This document shows, piece by piece, positions 45,499 through 59,232 of a stretch of DNA of 64,000 nt. The first letter of the stretch is position 1. Each line of letters starts with the position of its first letter. The position numbers were made by a program, and so were the translations under genes. The notes below the pieces were generated by a model that did not search any database, was not told where the DNA came from, and was given only the letters and a program-made list of their open reading frames with translations. The stretch is from Diaporthe sp. PMI_573 (lineage: Eukaryota; Ascomycota; Sordariomycetes; Diaporthales; Diaporthaceae), in contig JAJTUP010000027.1 of assembly GCA_021399435.1 (NCBI GenBank), positions 62,001-126,000 of the forward strand. The letters run 5' to 3'.

Positions 45499-46682
45499 AT
45501 GTCTTACTCGTCTAGCTTATTTAAGGGCTTCTTACCCTCACCACCAGGTAAGGTATTGCCTTTCTCTTTAGAGGGGTCTTGTGATTATTCCTAGTCTTCT
45601 TCAGCGAGTACTTCTAGCCCTGGGCCTCTAGCCCCCGTTTACTTTTATTCTCCTTCCATTGATTCTACCAGTAAAGGTAGCTCTTCACACTACTTGTGGT
45701 CGTCCTCTCCGCAAGGTTAGAGTAACCTGTTTACAAGGTTTCTTAACTTATTAGGTTTAAGTCCTGAGGGGTTTAGTAGTGATCGTACTAGCCCTATTAT
45801 AAATCTTCTTACCATCTCTTCCTCTTCAGAGTCATCCTCCTTTAAATAGAGCAATACCTTGACTATAACTTAAGGCAAGTCCTTAAAGGTAGCTAGTAAG
45901 CAGCCTACTACTACCCTGCGAACTCCTTAAACTCGTCGCGAGGTAGTAGCAAGTATCACCACATTATTAGGTAAACTAAACAAGAGGGGACCCCTGAAAG
46001 TACCTCGAACCCTAAAGAGACTAGCTTCTTCTGCTAGTAAGTTTATATAGTTACATATACCTACCGAGGCTCTCAAGTATACAATGCCTCCCAGCTAGCA
46101 GCACGTAGTGGTAGCTCCTAGGGATGTTGTTCAAACCTTATACAACCTGTCTAGGCGGGACAAGAGGGTATAGACCTGGAGTTAGGTAATCTAGTCCTAA
46201 GCCCCTTACAAAGCCTGTATGTATAGCTTTCTCAAGAGGTTTGAGGAGAATATACCTTCTTTGTGGGAGGATGTACCTTACATTATAACTAGTTTAGGGA
46301 GCTTTTAGTACGATTAGTGTATTAAAAAGCATTACTTACCTTATATAATGGTAAGTATCCTTCTATCTATTATTATTATTTCTATTAACTCTTATAGGGG
46401 GATTCTTTGATTATCAGGTTAATTACTAACCTGTATTTTATAAGAGCCCTTCTAAGGGGAATTACCTAGGCTATAGATCCTCCTCTATTAATAGTATAGG
46501 AGAACTAGCTATTAACCTCGTGGGTTTGCCTAGCCCAAACCTTGATAAACCTATCCATGAATAGACTAAGTAGTACTCTAGTATTCTAGAAAATAGTAGA
46601 GAACCCAAAGTATAAGAGAGGCTCCTAGGAGAAGAAATAGATCAAGGTTATAAACATGAGTCCTCTATATTTTAAGACATGA
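45499..46682 (+). pseudogene. Antisense ORF inside the 3' part of gypsy-2
   Basis: The plus-strand ATG at 45499 follows a TATA-like TTTAAATAG (about 45354-45362) and a pyrimidine-rich leader. The frame runs 284 codons to a GTAAGT at 46351. A 47-bp intron ends in TATAG at 46397, and the frame continues 94 codons to a TGA at 46680-46682. All internal stops before that are TAG or TAA, as expected from CpA-to-TpA change at CAG, CAA and TGG codons. Beyond the TGA the frame stays protein-like to about 47.13 kb, so the TGA itself may be mutational. The N-terminus is Ser/Pro-rich (MSYSSSLFKGFLPSPPGK) and the middle is basic. I do not recognise the family. It is antisense to pol and starts beside the 3' LTR. 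Confidence 0.5.
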
Positions 46683-47149
46683 TTATATATTAATCTACTT
46701 AGGACTTAGCTATTATAGAGGCTAGTATCTTTTAGTCGTAGGCCCTGGCTAATTTATACCTACTTCATCTAGTATAGTTTAGCTTGGCTAACTTAGTAGA
46801 TGCCCTTTATAAGAAGATCTTAAGGGACCTAGTCAACACTTGCTGTGGGATGCTGTGTCTAGTCTTGGCTAATAACGGGTTTCTAGTTTGGTACGGCTTA
46901 GTTTAGGGGTTTCTCTTAGAGGTTTTGTAAGTTATAGATGATGCTTTTAGGGCCTGGCTAGAGGGGTTTTTATTACTGCTATAGGAGATGACCTATAGGA
47001 TGTAGACAGCTCTCCTCTGCTAGTTGCTTAGAGATATAGTGGCTTAGTAATTAGTACTGGTAGAGGGGGTTTGGTTTTTTAGGAGTAGGGATAACAATAC
47101 CCTTACGTTAGTTTTTCAGGGACCCTTCTAGTCCCCCTTTAACTTAAAC

Positions 47150-50100
47150 ATTTCTAAGGTTATTTATGTTTAATTCTAATACATTGATTTTTCAAACCTT
47201 TCTCTACTTATGTAATACTTAATAGCCTTTTAGTAGGCCTTTATCTAGAAATATTTTCCTATTATTAGGCTAGTATCAAGTTTACTAGTTAGTCTCCTAA
47301 TACTTATTAGATTAACATTAGCTTTATTAGCTAGTTATCTAGCACTTCTAGCCTTTATAGGCTTGTCACTATTTAATTTATGGCTACTTTTTACGGCCTC
47401 TACCAGTTTGATCTTAGGTTTTTTTTCGATTTCTCTTTAGTCCTCTCTCTCTTTAGTACTTCTAAATAGTTTTATCTACTAATATCTTGCCTTTTAGTAC
47501 CTATGAATTATATTTACTAGGCTACCTCTTTTACTTTATTAGGTAGTATATAGTATTCCTGATTTCCTGGTAGTCTTAGATCTCCTCTAGCTCCTATTTA
47601 GCTTGTTTATTCTCTAGGTCTAGTAGATTTAAGATGCCCTTTGTTAGGTTCTTTAGGTTCCTTGCTATCCAAGGCTCTAGCTAGCTTATGTAGTAAACGT
47701 GGTATATTTGTAAGTACTTTTTTGGGAGGGTTAGACTATAAGCCTGTTTACCTATTTAAGATATGATCCTAAATAGGCTGACCCTCTATAGAGCAAGCTT
47801 CCTGTTTTTTAGGAGTAGATGCTTGGTTGTTAGCAATATTTATTAGCTGATCTTAAATTGTATGGGTTGGTGTTGATTGTTGTAATTTTGAACCTGTGTC
47901 TTAACTACCTGTTTCCAGTTCTCCTTGTAGTTTGTTTAAATTCGCTGAAGTTTCTCTATGCGTTTTTCGACTACTAGTACCTCCCTCTAAGGAACACTGT
48001 CCTTAGTGGGCTATTCATTGTATGGGATAGTGAAAGATGGTTTGTAGCTAAAGAGAGCTTTGAATGGGCTTATTTTAATTATGGTGCTTTGTGTTGAATT
48101 GTATGTAAAGAATGTAGTATGTAATAGGTTTAGCTAGTTCTAGACGTTTTCTACTGTAAATGCTCTTAGATATTATTTTAAGGTTTAGTTTATCCTTTCT
48201 ATTTATCTATTACTTTGCGGGTAGTAAGTAGTAGTATATTAGGTTTTGATCTTATTTAGCTAGTAAAGTATCTTCTAGAACTTACTGGTAAAGGTTATGC
48301 CTCTGTTAGTTATGATTCCTTTAGGTGGTCCCTATTTGTACTTAATCTCCTTATAGAAGATTTTAGCTAGTTTAGTAGTATTTATTATTATGTTTACTAT
48401 GATAAAAAAACTTATCTTGGTATAATGATCTACTATAACTAGGATTGCATCTACTTCCTTGTTATCTCTGATAGTAGTCGAAAGTCTAGTAATAAAGTCT
48501 ATACTAAGTTCTTGTATAGGGCCTGATAGAATTAGTAATAAAGTAAGCTCTCTATACAGGTAATGACGTGGCATAGATATGTATTAGTACGTTGTATAAG
48601 AGCGTACGTAGTCTATGATAGAGGTCCTTAAGCCTAGCTAGTAAAAATATCTTTCGACCAGGATTTGTATCTACATCTACCCCTAGTGTCTGCTTAGCAG
48701 CTCATCGTAGTAGGTTTGCAGGATCTCCTATTATAAAGCTTCTTGTTTTAGTATATATATATATCTCTTCTAGTATAGTAGTCTATCTTAGAACTTATAA
48801 CCAGAACTATTTAAAATAGTACTATTTAAGAATTTCATCCTTTTAATAATAGCCTAAATCTTAAGGTCTTCCCCTTAAGCTTCACGTATTAAGTCTAATA
48901 GTGGAGAGTGGAGCCCTTGGTACATTATGCCTACATTGCTAACGTGTACCTGGGCCTGGACTCTTATTATAAACTACCCTTGTAGGGGAGCTGTAAACTT
49001 AAGCCAACGCTCTGTTAGGGAGGAATCAAGTTTTGAGACCTCTTGTACTTTGGTACTTCTAACTGCAGCCTTAAACTGGGCCTACTGTTAGTCTTCTGGA
49101 TAGGATTGTGAGTCCTTCCTGATAGCTATAATCATCTTTGATTCCAGAGTTAGGATCCAACTTAAATTCAAAGGCTTTTCTTCTAACATGTAGTCAGGCC
49201 TTCTCAATGGGCCATCTACTAGGTTTATTCTCCTAGAATGATGTTTGATAGTAAAATCAAACCTAGCTAAATATATAAGCTATTAAACCTACTTCTATAT
49301 TAGTTCTTTTTACTTCATAAAGCCATGGAGATTATTATAATTAGAAAGGACTATGACTAGCTCTTATACCCCTTTAAGGTACTATCGCTAGTACTTAAAG
49401 CTCTCAACTATAGTACTTAGCTCTTTATTATAAGTTATCTAGTAAAGCTTAGCTCTTAAAAACTTTTTTAACTAGAAAGTAATTAGATGCCATCAGGATT
49501 TATCCTTATCTTAGTATTACTATAAAATTATAGATATAGTAGCTTTATTTAATATATTATACTTGATTTGTATAGGGAGCGTAGGGTTGTAATGTTGGAG
49601 AAGAGGTACCTATTAGAACCTTATCTTAAGCTCTTTAAAGGCTCTTTATGTTTTAATATTTTCTAGGGCTAAGAGATTAATTTTTCTTAGTTTTCAGCCA
49701 CGTTATATCCCTTTTAATTATTCGTTAAGTAGTTGTATGATTTTCGAGTAATCCCTAATGAATCTTTAATAAAAGTTATAGAAACTTAAGAATACTTAAA
49801 TATCGTGGTAGGTGGTTGGTATTAGCCATTCTTGGATGGTCCTAATCCTATTAGGGTCTATTTAGACTCCCTTCCTTCTAACCAAAAATCCTAAAAACTC
49901 GATCTCTTCTTAAAAAAAGCAGTACTTCTTGATATTATTATATAACTCTGCTATTACAAGACGATTTATAATCATTCATATATACTTCTCATACTCCTCT
50001 TTACTTCTTGTAAAAATCAAAATATTGTCTAAGTAAATAATTATATAGATATTAATATAATCTTCTAAAACTTTTATAATAAAAGATTAAAACATAGCTA

Positions 50101-52421
50101 GGGTATTAGTTAATCCAAATAGTACTACTTTAAATTTATAATAACTATATTGTGTATAGAAAGCTGTCTTCTATTCATTACCCTCTTAGATGTAAATCTA
50201 ATAATAAGTATTTATTAAATTAATTTTAGAAAAGTACTATATACTTGATAATTAATCTAATATTTTTAAAACTAGTAGTAAAGGATACTAATTTTTTATC
50301 ATTACTTTGTTAAGAGCCCTATAGTTAATGTAGAGTTAAAGAGTTCTATCTTTTTTTAGTATAAACAAAACTAGTATACTAGCAAGACTTTTACTATAAG
50401 TGATTTGTCCTGATTTTAAACTCTCTTTAAGCTATTCCCTTAAGACCTTGAGTTCTGTTAATGAGAGTAGGCATAGAGGTAGAAAAGGGGGTGAAGTTCC
50501 CTTCTTTAGATCTATTGTATAATCTACCTTCCTCCTTAGTAGTAGCTCCTTAGCTCTAGCTTTAATGAAAAATATCTCCATCCCTGCTAATTATAGGTAT
50601 ATCTAAGATGGATCTAGAGGTAGTTTCTCCTCTTTATTTATCCCTTAGGGTTTCTATTAACTATCCTCCTCCTACTTTATCATACTAAAAGGTTTAGCTA
50701 TAAGAAGGACAGCGTAATAATAGGAGACCTTCCCCTAATTTCTTATAAAAGACTTTATAGTTTATTCTACTATATAAATCTCGTCTTATTAAAGCTACTA
50801 ATCCTTTAGACGGCTTTCAAGCCCTATTTGAAAATGTTCTAAACCTAGGGTACCTAAGAGTAAAACAGATTCTAATTAATTCCTTTAAATTATAATATAA
50901 TCTTACGTTTCCTTCTTTTAATTTCCAAAATGATCCTTAAGTAATAAGGGGACCTGATAAATACTATAAGCAAGAACCTTAGTTTCTTAGACTCCTACTA
51001 TAGGTATTAATAACTTTATAGATAATTCAAGACTAAACTTTTTAATAAAAGAAATACTAACTAAGTCTACTTATACCTATATATCTAGATTAATCTTGAT
51101 ACATCTTTAACCACGCTTCGTAGTTACTTTACCTAAAATCATAAATGTCTCCCAGACTTTAATTATCTCTTTTTCTACTTCTAGGTATAGTTACTAGTCC
51201 TTCTCCTTAACCTTAGACACTGTTCTTATAAATAGTTAAGAGGTACCTTAGCTCCCTCTTTCTTAATTCTAACCTTAATAGCCCCTAGACTAATAGTTAC
51301 CGCGGCCTTATACTTAATTCACCAATACTGTAGTTTCTACTAGTACTAGGTAGTCTGGAGAGTAGTGGTAGGTACTCCTATACTTATAGTATGTAGTCGT
51401 CTTGCCTGTTTCATCTAGAGGATTTAGCTTTAGGGTTGCTTTAGAGGTACTTCCCTAAGTATTCTAATTTAGCTAGGTGTAAGAACCCCTGGCTTTTAAT
51501 CCTTAGCCTCTTCCTTAGCCTTGCTACCATGGATAATTTTAAGTTCCACCCTATATATTCAAAGCACTTCCTAAAGGGCTTCCCCCTCATCCTCTCTTAT
51601 TAGGGGTTCTATTAATTCCCCCCTTTCTCAGGCCTACCTCCTCATGCTTCCTCTTCCTCACCTTTTCTAGGGTACTAACCTAGATCGCTTAGATAACCCT
51701 AACCATCTTATCCCTAGTCTCTAGCAAGCTTAAGGTATATTTTATTCAAATCTCTAACATTATCCATCCTAACAGTCTTGAGAGAAAGAATTCAGCCCTT
51801 AAACTATCGCTTCTCATTTCTTATTCTAATTCTAACGTTTCAAGGTACTAGTAAAAGGTTTATAGGTCTTGGTTTTCTTGTTAGTAGGTAATATTAATCA
51901 AGCTTTAAATAACGCCTAATATACCTTAGGGATCCTTCTTGAAATTAGAGCTAAAAGTCTTAAACTCATCCTACTTATAATAGTTAAATATAGATTTATC
52001 TCCTTTTCTCAAGGATTTTATATAAGTATCTTAATAATTTCAGTACTCCTTCTCAACGTGATCTAATATATATATTACCTTCGTCTTATCATTATAGAGG
52101 GTTTATAATTATAAGATATAGGCCCTTTCTAGATCTATCATCTAGCTATTATATTACTAAAGGGTGTAGGCTATAGGTAGTGAAGTAATATTAGCTAGCT
52201 TTAAGTCTTTTAGCTTGACTTTAATAGCCGTTCAAGCTACTTCCAGAGCATTAATCCTCTATTAAAGTAGTTAATTACATTCCCGTTCTCGTGCCAGGAC
52301 ATCATCGAGCTAAAGTATTCCTAAGCTACCCTTAGCGTCGTCGTGACTTCCTTGGAATCTTCCCCTTCTTTTACTAGTCTTTAATAGCATCATAGGTAGT
52401 ACGTAGAAGAAGAATTAGAAT
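47150..52421 (-). pseudogene. Gag-Pol remnant of gypsy-2
   Basis: Only short frames survive. The best is 48332-48574 (integrase core start). RT motifs are readable near 49.98-50.3 kb, and RNase H-like sequence should lie between about 49.2 and 49.9 kb. The gag part (about 51-52.4 kb) is too mutated to name by motif. Confidence 0.7.
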
Positions 52422-52608
52422 TATAATGGGCTCTGTACTAGGCATAATGGTCTGGTGAACTAGGAAGGCTAACATATATATTAGGTGTAGGTCTAGTGTA
52501 AGACTGATTCTTGCCCCTACTAAACTGAGACGTGGGGGCTTCGGGCCCTTTTCTAGACGTAGGGGCTTTTCGCCGGGGCTTCCGCGTGGCTTCCGCCTGG
52601 GCGTTACA
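52422..52608 (-). repeat. 5' LTR of gypsy-2
   Basis: 187 bp. It starts TATAATGGG (TG mutated to TA) and ends GCGTTACA, directly followed by the target duplication GTTCT. Confidence 0.88.
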
Positions 52609-52764
52609 GTTCTAAATTCGTTAATGTCTGCCTAAACTATGAAACAAACAGGGAAGCTCGCACGCAGACCTCTTAGGTCTACAAGCACTCCCTTGCTAGA
52701 TTAGTCATCCTCCCTAGCCAATATGGCTATATGCGATCAGCCTCAGTGCTATTCTAACAAAAAG

Positions 52765-53785
52765 AATCCTTTATTAAACTCTTAACTATCTACTAAATAC
52801 CTTTTAACTATTGTTATACTATTTATAGTAACTATAATTATTAGGGGCGCTAGTTAAGAAAAAGTATAGGGTTACTATTTAAACGTTATATAATTTATTT
52901 ATTTAAAGTTGTAACTATTATAATATATTAGTGTTCTTTATTAGCAATACTATAATTTTTTAGAAACTATATTTAATTATTATTAAGTATTTATAGGCAA
53001 GTCTTTAGATTGTTTTCCTATATTAATTATGTTTTTTGATGTTTTTATTACTTTTGTTATTATTATAGAATTTACTATTTGTGCCTTATTATATTAAATA
53101 TTTGCTACTATTATTATTATTATCTTTTTCTTTGTTATAATAATTATTATTTTGTAATATTTTTTCTTTATTTTCCCTAAAAAGTATTTAGAAGGCTGTT
53201 TTAAAGCCTTATTTTTTACTTTTAACCCTTATTGTCTTTCCTTTTATTTGCTTTTTTAGGTATAAATAGTATAGGTTGCTACTATATATATTTTATTTAT
53301 AATTACTAAATTTACTGTATTTTTTTACTACTTTCTATATATTTATTATTGCTTTTCTTTATGCTTATATTCTACTATTTTTTTCTTTTTTTTTATATTA
53401 AGAATAAAAAAGAAGAAAGACTCTATATATAAAATTATATAATAATATTCTTGTTTGCCGAAGACTATTATTTATAGGTAAATAGTAAACTTAAGCCGGT
53501 TAGAAGTTATAGTAGTAATTGTTACAATATTTTTCTTGGTAACTTTATTAGTAGTTTATAATTATAATGGTGGAATAGGGAATGCCAGTTACTGTTGTTA
53601 ATTCTTTTTTTTAAGAGCCTAGCAGCGAGTAAATATCTAGGAATACTTACTAAGAAGGAAATAACAGCTAATATTATTATAAGCTATTTTTATATAGTAT
53701 TAAAGGCTAACTGAGTAAAAGTTAACTTATCTTTAATAGATATACTAATTAATGTCGATAGTATTAATAAGAAATAAGCTATTAT
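52765..53785. other. Very AT-rich sequence, unassigned
   Basis: About 1 kb of extremely AT-rich sequence. It is probably an old element mutated beyond recognition. No boundary, ORF or RNA supported. Confidence 0.5.
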
Positions 53786-53993
53786 TGTTGAATGGCCTTT
53801 GCCATATGGCGTAATGTACGTACGTACGTGTCTGTGCAATTGGTTCTGAATTCGTTGATGTCTGTCTGAACTATGAAACAAGCGGGGAAGCTCGCACGCA
53901 GACCTCTTAGGTCTGCAAGCACTCCCTTGCTGGATTAGTCATCCTCCCTAGCCAATATGGCTATGTGCGATCAGCCTCAGTGCTATTCCAACA
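53786..53993 (-). repeat. Copia-A-family solo LTR, reverse
   Basis: 208 bp, TGTTGAATGG...ATTCCAACA on the plus strand, with target duplication ATTAT at 53781-53785 and 53994-53998. It is one of the least mutated copies, suggesting late formation. Confidence 0.92.
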
Positions 53994-53998
53994 ATTAT

Positions 53999-54802
53999 AT
54001 ATATTTTTAATATAATAAAGAGTATTTGTTAAATATAATATATTAATAATAGCTTTCTGCTTAATATTTAGTCTTATTTTAAAGGCTGGATTTTTGAGAT
54101 AATTGGTAAAGCTTGTATTGGCTAAGAGAAAGAACTTTATAATTTTGCTTGCTAGTAAGATATTTATTTCGGCTTATAGAGAAGACTAATTGGGCTATAG
54201 ATAGATATATTCTTTATTTATAGTAAATGCCTTAACTAGTTGTCGGAAAAACTTATTATATATATTATTTATCCTTAATTATAATTCTATAATATATCTA
54301 TAAAGGCTAGGAAAAATATAGCCTAAGCTTATAATGGCTTTATTTAATTTCTAGGTTCTTTAGTAGATATTATTAACAATATTGTTATAAAGACTATAGA
54401 GAAGAGTATTATCTTTTAGTTATTATTAAGAAATATATCTTAATTAAGTTAGGTAACTAATACTATATTAAATTTGTAATAGAAAGCAGTATAAGCTTTA
54501 TATAATTAAGACTTTTAGTTATTAGCAAAGTTTTTATTTAATAATAAATAGTTATAAGATATTATATAGCTATAAGACTGGTAAAGTAATATTTGGCAAT
54601 ATAAGTAACTTAATTAAATATTTTTTAGTATTATATATCTTGCTAGATTTTTGGAATTAAACCTAATAATGCTGGATTTAAAAGATTTATATTATATATT
54701 GTTTTTAAGAAATTAGGGATATATAGATTTAGAACCTAATAAGGTTATTTTTTTCTTAAAAATATAAAATTAAAGACTAAAGTAGTTAGATAATGCTATA
54801 AT
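53999..54802. other. AT-rich sequence, unassigned
   Basis: About 800 bp resembling the stretch at 52765-53785 in composition. No recognisable coding remnant. Confidence 0.5.
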
Positions 54803-55011
54803 TGTTAGAATAGCATTAAGGCTGATCGTACATAGCTATATTGGCTAGAGAGGATAACTAATCTAGCAAGAGAGTATATACAGACCTAAAAGATCTATAT
54901 GCAAGCTTCCCCGCTTATTTTATAGTTTAGACAGATTATTAATAAATTTAAAACTAATTACACAGATATATATATACGTATATTACGCCATATGGCAAAA
55001 GTCATTTAACA
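54803..55011 (+). repeat. 5' LTR of copia-B
   Basis: About 209 bp, family of the 37087 LTR. It has several C-to-T changes and ends CATTTAACA. Confidence 0.82.
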
Positions 55012-58000
55012 CTGATCAGTAATTACTTAATACAATCACAGATTAGCAAAAGTAAAGAAATAAATACCAGTACAACTCACTAGATGTATTTACAGAACGG
55101 CAATTGAAATGTAAAAGCAACTAGAATCGCACGCTTGTACTAAGAACCTAGAGGACACCTTAACTTCCTCGCCTAATTAGGGAGGAAAAGGGATACTCTA
55201 GAAGACAAAATCTTCTCTATTTTATATAAATCAAGACTGCTATACTAAATGCCAGACAGAACATATCTATAGTTAAGACTTTATATAACTAGGAAAAAGT
55301 AGTGTGCGCTAATATACGATAAAGAAGATATTGTGTAAACTAATTAAAAATACTAAATAGTATGTTATCCTCTAATACACTAGAACCATCGGCTTTGGCT
55401 ACAGTAGCTAGCACAAGCAGCCAAGAAAGGAGCAGAATAACATACAAAGAGATAAGCTTAAAAAGCATTATACCACTAAGTATATGGCAAGGTGCGACAA
55501 AACCAAGATACTGAGACCTAGAGATTAACCTAGATAACCCAACATCTGACAGACAAATTAACACCTACTTTACATAAGTTATAATAGATATAGTTTACCT
55601 AGACCTTAGTAGGAGCAGCATCTTAGAATTTTTGGCTAATAACTTTAAGAGATAGACTGCCTACCAATTTAACCAAGTCAATCGTACATTTAAGAAAGTA
55701 CTCCTAAACATTATTACAGAAAAAGAAATTCCTACACCAAAGGGTTCCTATACAAATTAGATTGTACAAATTATTAAAGCCGAGAAAGTAAGAAAAGATC
55801 TTTTATTTTTTATATAGAAACCAAGTAAAGCTACTATACAACAAATAATCAAACATTCCCAACCACTGCTGAGAATCTAATTGTACAAAATAATACAAAA
55901 TCTACAAGCACTTACTGTTAAGGTATAGGCTGCACAATAAATACCCCCGGGTACCAGATATATATAAAAGGTGGGCAACTTCTTACAACAGTATAGTATG
56001 GTACTTATAGCAAATACAGTCTATATAGATAATATACCATATAACCTACCTCTAACTTAAATTGTCTACAATAGGCCAATAAAACCTTAGCAAATCTCCA
56101 CCTTTTAAAAAGGGTAGAGAAGAGATTAAAACTATACCGGCAAGCCCTACAACCTATTATACAACAAAGTATAAATCTTTATTAGCTATTATAGATAACT
56201 ACAAATTACTAAAGACTAATACTATATAGTCTTTCTAGATATTCTCTCTGGCTGTACAGAAAACTTCTATATATACTATATTAGATCAGACAAGAGATGG
56301 GACAAAGTATACAACCTTATAGATACCTACTTTAATATAACAATAAACCATAGCTAATACTAGATAGATTAGACAACCTTGTCTTTTATATAAGTAAAAA
56401 AAGAAAACCCAGACAAGACCTTACCAAAAGTCTTAAAGATACTCTTAGATAAGCTATAGCTTGTACAAAGGGCATTAGGAGAAGGGTACTAAGGCAAAAT
56501 TACATTACGTATAATAGTTGTCAGAGCCTACTACGCGGTGCTAGACTCTATTTAACAATTTATGTCACACAAAAAGGGTAGAATTAATTTTATAGATAGA
56601 CAATATAGCTCAAACTTTAAGAATCGCCAGAGAACTTTATATAACTACTAATCTATACCACAAACCTCTTTTCGGCCAAACAACTACTAATTCTTACTAC
56701 AAATCCCTTTCAAACCAAGACCAACCCAAAGTCAATCTATACAACAATCCTTTAGACTATATTATACAATAGCTAAAACAATAAAATACTTTATATACAA
56801 GAAGAAAGGATACTAGTCTACAAACTATATAGACAAGAAAAGGATAGACGTATAAAAACAATACCTCTAGGCATGTAAAGACTTTAAGCAAAAACCTATC
56901 CTGGAAAAGAAGAAATTTACTACCTACTTACTTAAATACAAAGGGGAGGATCTACTATACAAAGTAAAAGACTTATTATTTAATCTATAAGATACAGACA
57001 ACAAGGCTATTCCCTAATAAAACCTAGTAGATTTTACATTTAACTACTATATAACTGGGAAAGATATCTATACTGCCCTAAAAGTAACTAAGGTAAGTCA
57101 ATTCATACTTTACAATCTATATAGTATAAAGTACTAAGGAGAACTATAGAATATAGGTACTATAAAGTTCTCTATAGTAAAAATGCTACAAGCATTAGCC
57201 TATATCTATAAGAACCCAGATATAAAGATTAGATAGGGTATAGATACAGCTAAAGTCAAATTTAGTAATAATAACGCTATCTTAGCAGTTAGTATAATTA
57301 AGGTTATAAACTAACTAAGAAGTATTACATACTATATTCTAGATATATTAACCCCTTTTCTATTCTCCCTATACAATATAGACAGGCTAAAAGCATACTT
57401 TAACAACCTATTAGACATTATTGTATAAAAGAATACAACAATTCCGGTAGTCAGAAAGTAGAGACATACATTCTTTAATATAAGCCATATAGAGGCTAGA
57501 GTATTTCTCATAGAGCCACAGCTTAGAAGACTCTACAGACAATTTGGGCACCCTTATACAGACAAGCTATACAAGCTATTAAAGAAGATAGGACACAATA
57601 ATGTTAAAAAGGTAATTCTGGAGAAAATTTAAAAGTTTTATCACTTCTGCTAACTATACAATCTATTACCAAGAAGATTTAAGTTCTTAATTAAAGACAA
57701 AAGCTACTTTAACTACAAAATAGTTATTAACATTATATACCTAGGTAAAAGGAATACACTTTATATAATCAACTTAGACGCAAACTTTCAAGCAGCTACA
57801 TTTCTTAATTCTCTCTCTATACAAAATACCTAGAATACACTCTATAAATACTAGATCTATATATACATTGGTCCACCAGACTACATTATACATAATCCGG
57901 AAACTAACTTTGCTTTAGAGGAATTTTAAAACAATACAAAGATTATAAGAATTACATACAAAGAGATGCCTATAAAAGTATACTAGGCTTTAGGCAAGGT

Positions 58001-59232
58001 TAAATACTTATACGGGCCCTTAAGAAGAGCTCTTAAAATTCTAAAAGCTGAGATTGGCTACTATACAGATAATAAAACAATCCTATAAATGACCATAAAG
58101 GCACTAAACAATACTATGGGCCCAAATGATATTATATTAACGCTCCTAGTTTTTAAAGTATACCTATAGATATTACAGGATTCGCCGCCCTTACTAAATA
58201 TTATATAACAAATATTAGCAATTCAGAAAGCAATAAAGATACTATATATAATTTAAGCAAAGGTTAAAGTTAACCATGCAATTAACACTAAAAATAGCCC
58301 GGATCTCTAATCTACCCTATCTCTACTAATTCAAAGTAACGTCCTAATCTAAAGGGAAAATAAGGAGTAAAAAGGACCATATAAAGTCGACAGTATTAAG
58401 GGATATATAATTATAATAAGTATAACAAATAGACTAATTTAAATACAGGCAATATATATTAAGCTATATTACTGTATAGTAAAAGCCATACTTTAAGACA
58501 AATTAGATATACTAAAACCTGCTATACTATAAGAATAGCCTCGTTTTAGACAAAGAGGCCGGCCAAGAAAAGCTATCATATAAAGCGCTTAGTCTAAAAG
58601 AAAAAAACGTCTTTACAAAGTAACTGTACAGCCAACCTATATTAGCTATATATAATACACACCGAGTGCCTTTTTAACCCAAAAGGAGAAAGACTTATAC
58701 AACCTCGCCATTAAACTTTGCCAGAATAACATTATTACAGCTCCCGGAAGACCATTTAAAAAATTAGACGCGCTAAAAATAGACACACTAGCCAGTAAAG
58801 ATATCTTTAAATTCATGTAATACAATACAAACCAATACAATAGACTTTAAATCTTTAAGACAAAGATGATATAAGAGGTAAAAAACAGATTAATAAAACT
58901 AATAGAGAAATCTAGGCTTGTTATACAAGGGTATAGAGACTTAGAAAAGAAGGCAATCCTAACCTAAGCTCCTACCATCTAAAGGATAAGCCAGAGACTC
59001 ATCCTTACACTGAAACTAACCCTTATACTATACTTTTACTGCCAAGGAGAATTAAAGGACATTATATAAGCCTATACCCAATCACACAACCCTCTTACTC
59101 GTACTATTCTGGCAGAACTGCCAGTTAAGCTATATAATTAATACCCACTAAAAACCATATTCCTAATTTAGAAGCCATTATACAGACTAGCAGAATCAGG
59201 TCTATACTAATATAAGACATATTATTTATACT
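54803..59232 (+). mobile_element. Copia-A-family element, 5' part (copia-B), interrupted by copia-C
   Basis: It begins with a 5' LTR (54803-55011, TGTTAGAATAGC...) and continues colinear with copia-A from its gag-like region through integrase into RT. The frame style is the same, with TAG/TAA stops, but this copy keeps more C and G than copia-A. At 59232 it stops abruptly at the LTR of copia-C, so its 3' part should lie beyond the right end of the window. Confidence 0.88.

Larger units (their letters stand above)
45016..52608 (-). mobile_element. Ty3/gypsy element, full length, nested and RIP-mutated (gypsy-2)
   Basis: 7593 bp, LTRs of 187 bp at 45016-45202 and 52422-52608, target duplication GTTCT at 45011-45015 and 52609-52613. 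Minus-strand coding remnants include RT (YLDNILIFTRSKEEYE, near 50.0 kb) and integrase core (GPIQELSIDFITRL and VIVDHYTKI, 48332-48574), giving order gag-RT-integrase from right to left. About 2.5 kb lies between the integrase region and the 3' LTR, holding a plus-strand gene-like frame. Confidence 0.9.
44954..52759 (-). repeat. Copia-A-family solo LTR, reverse, split by gypsy-2
   Basis: The LTR occupies 44954-45015 and 52609-52759. After removing gypsy-2 and one copy of its target duplication, the two pieces give exactly 208 bp, the family length. Flanking 5-mers AAAAG at 44949-44953 and 52760-52764 match, so this was a complete solo LTR before gypsy-2 inserted. Confidence 0.92.
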
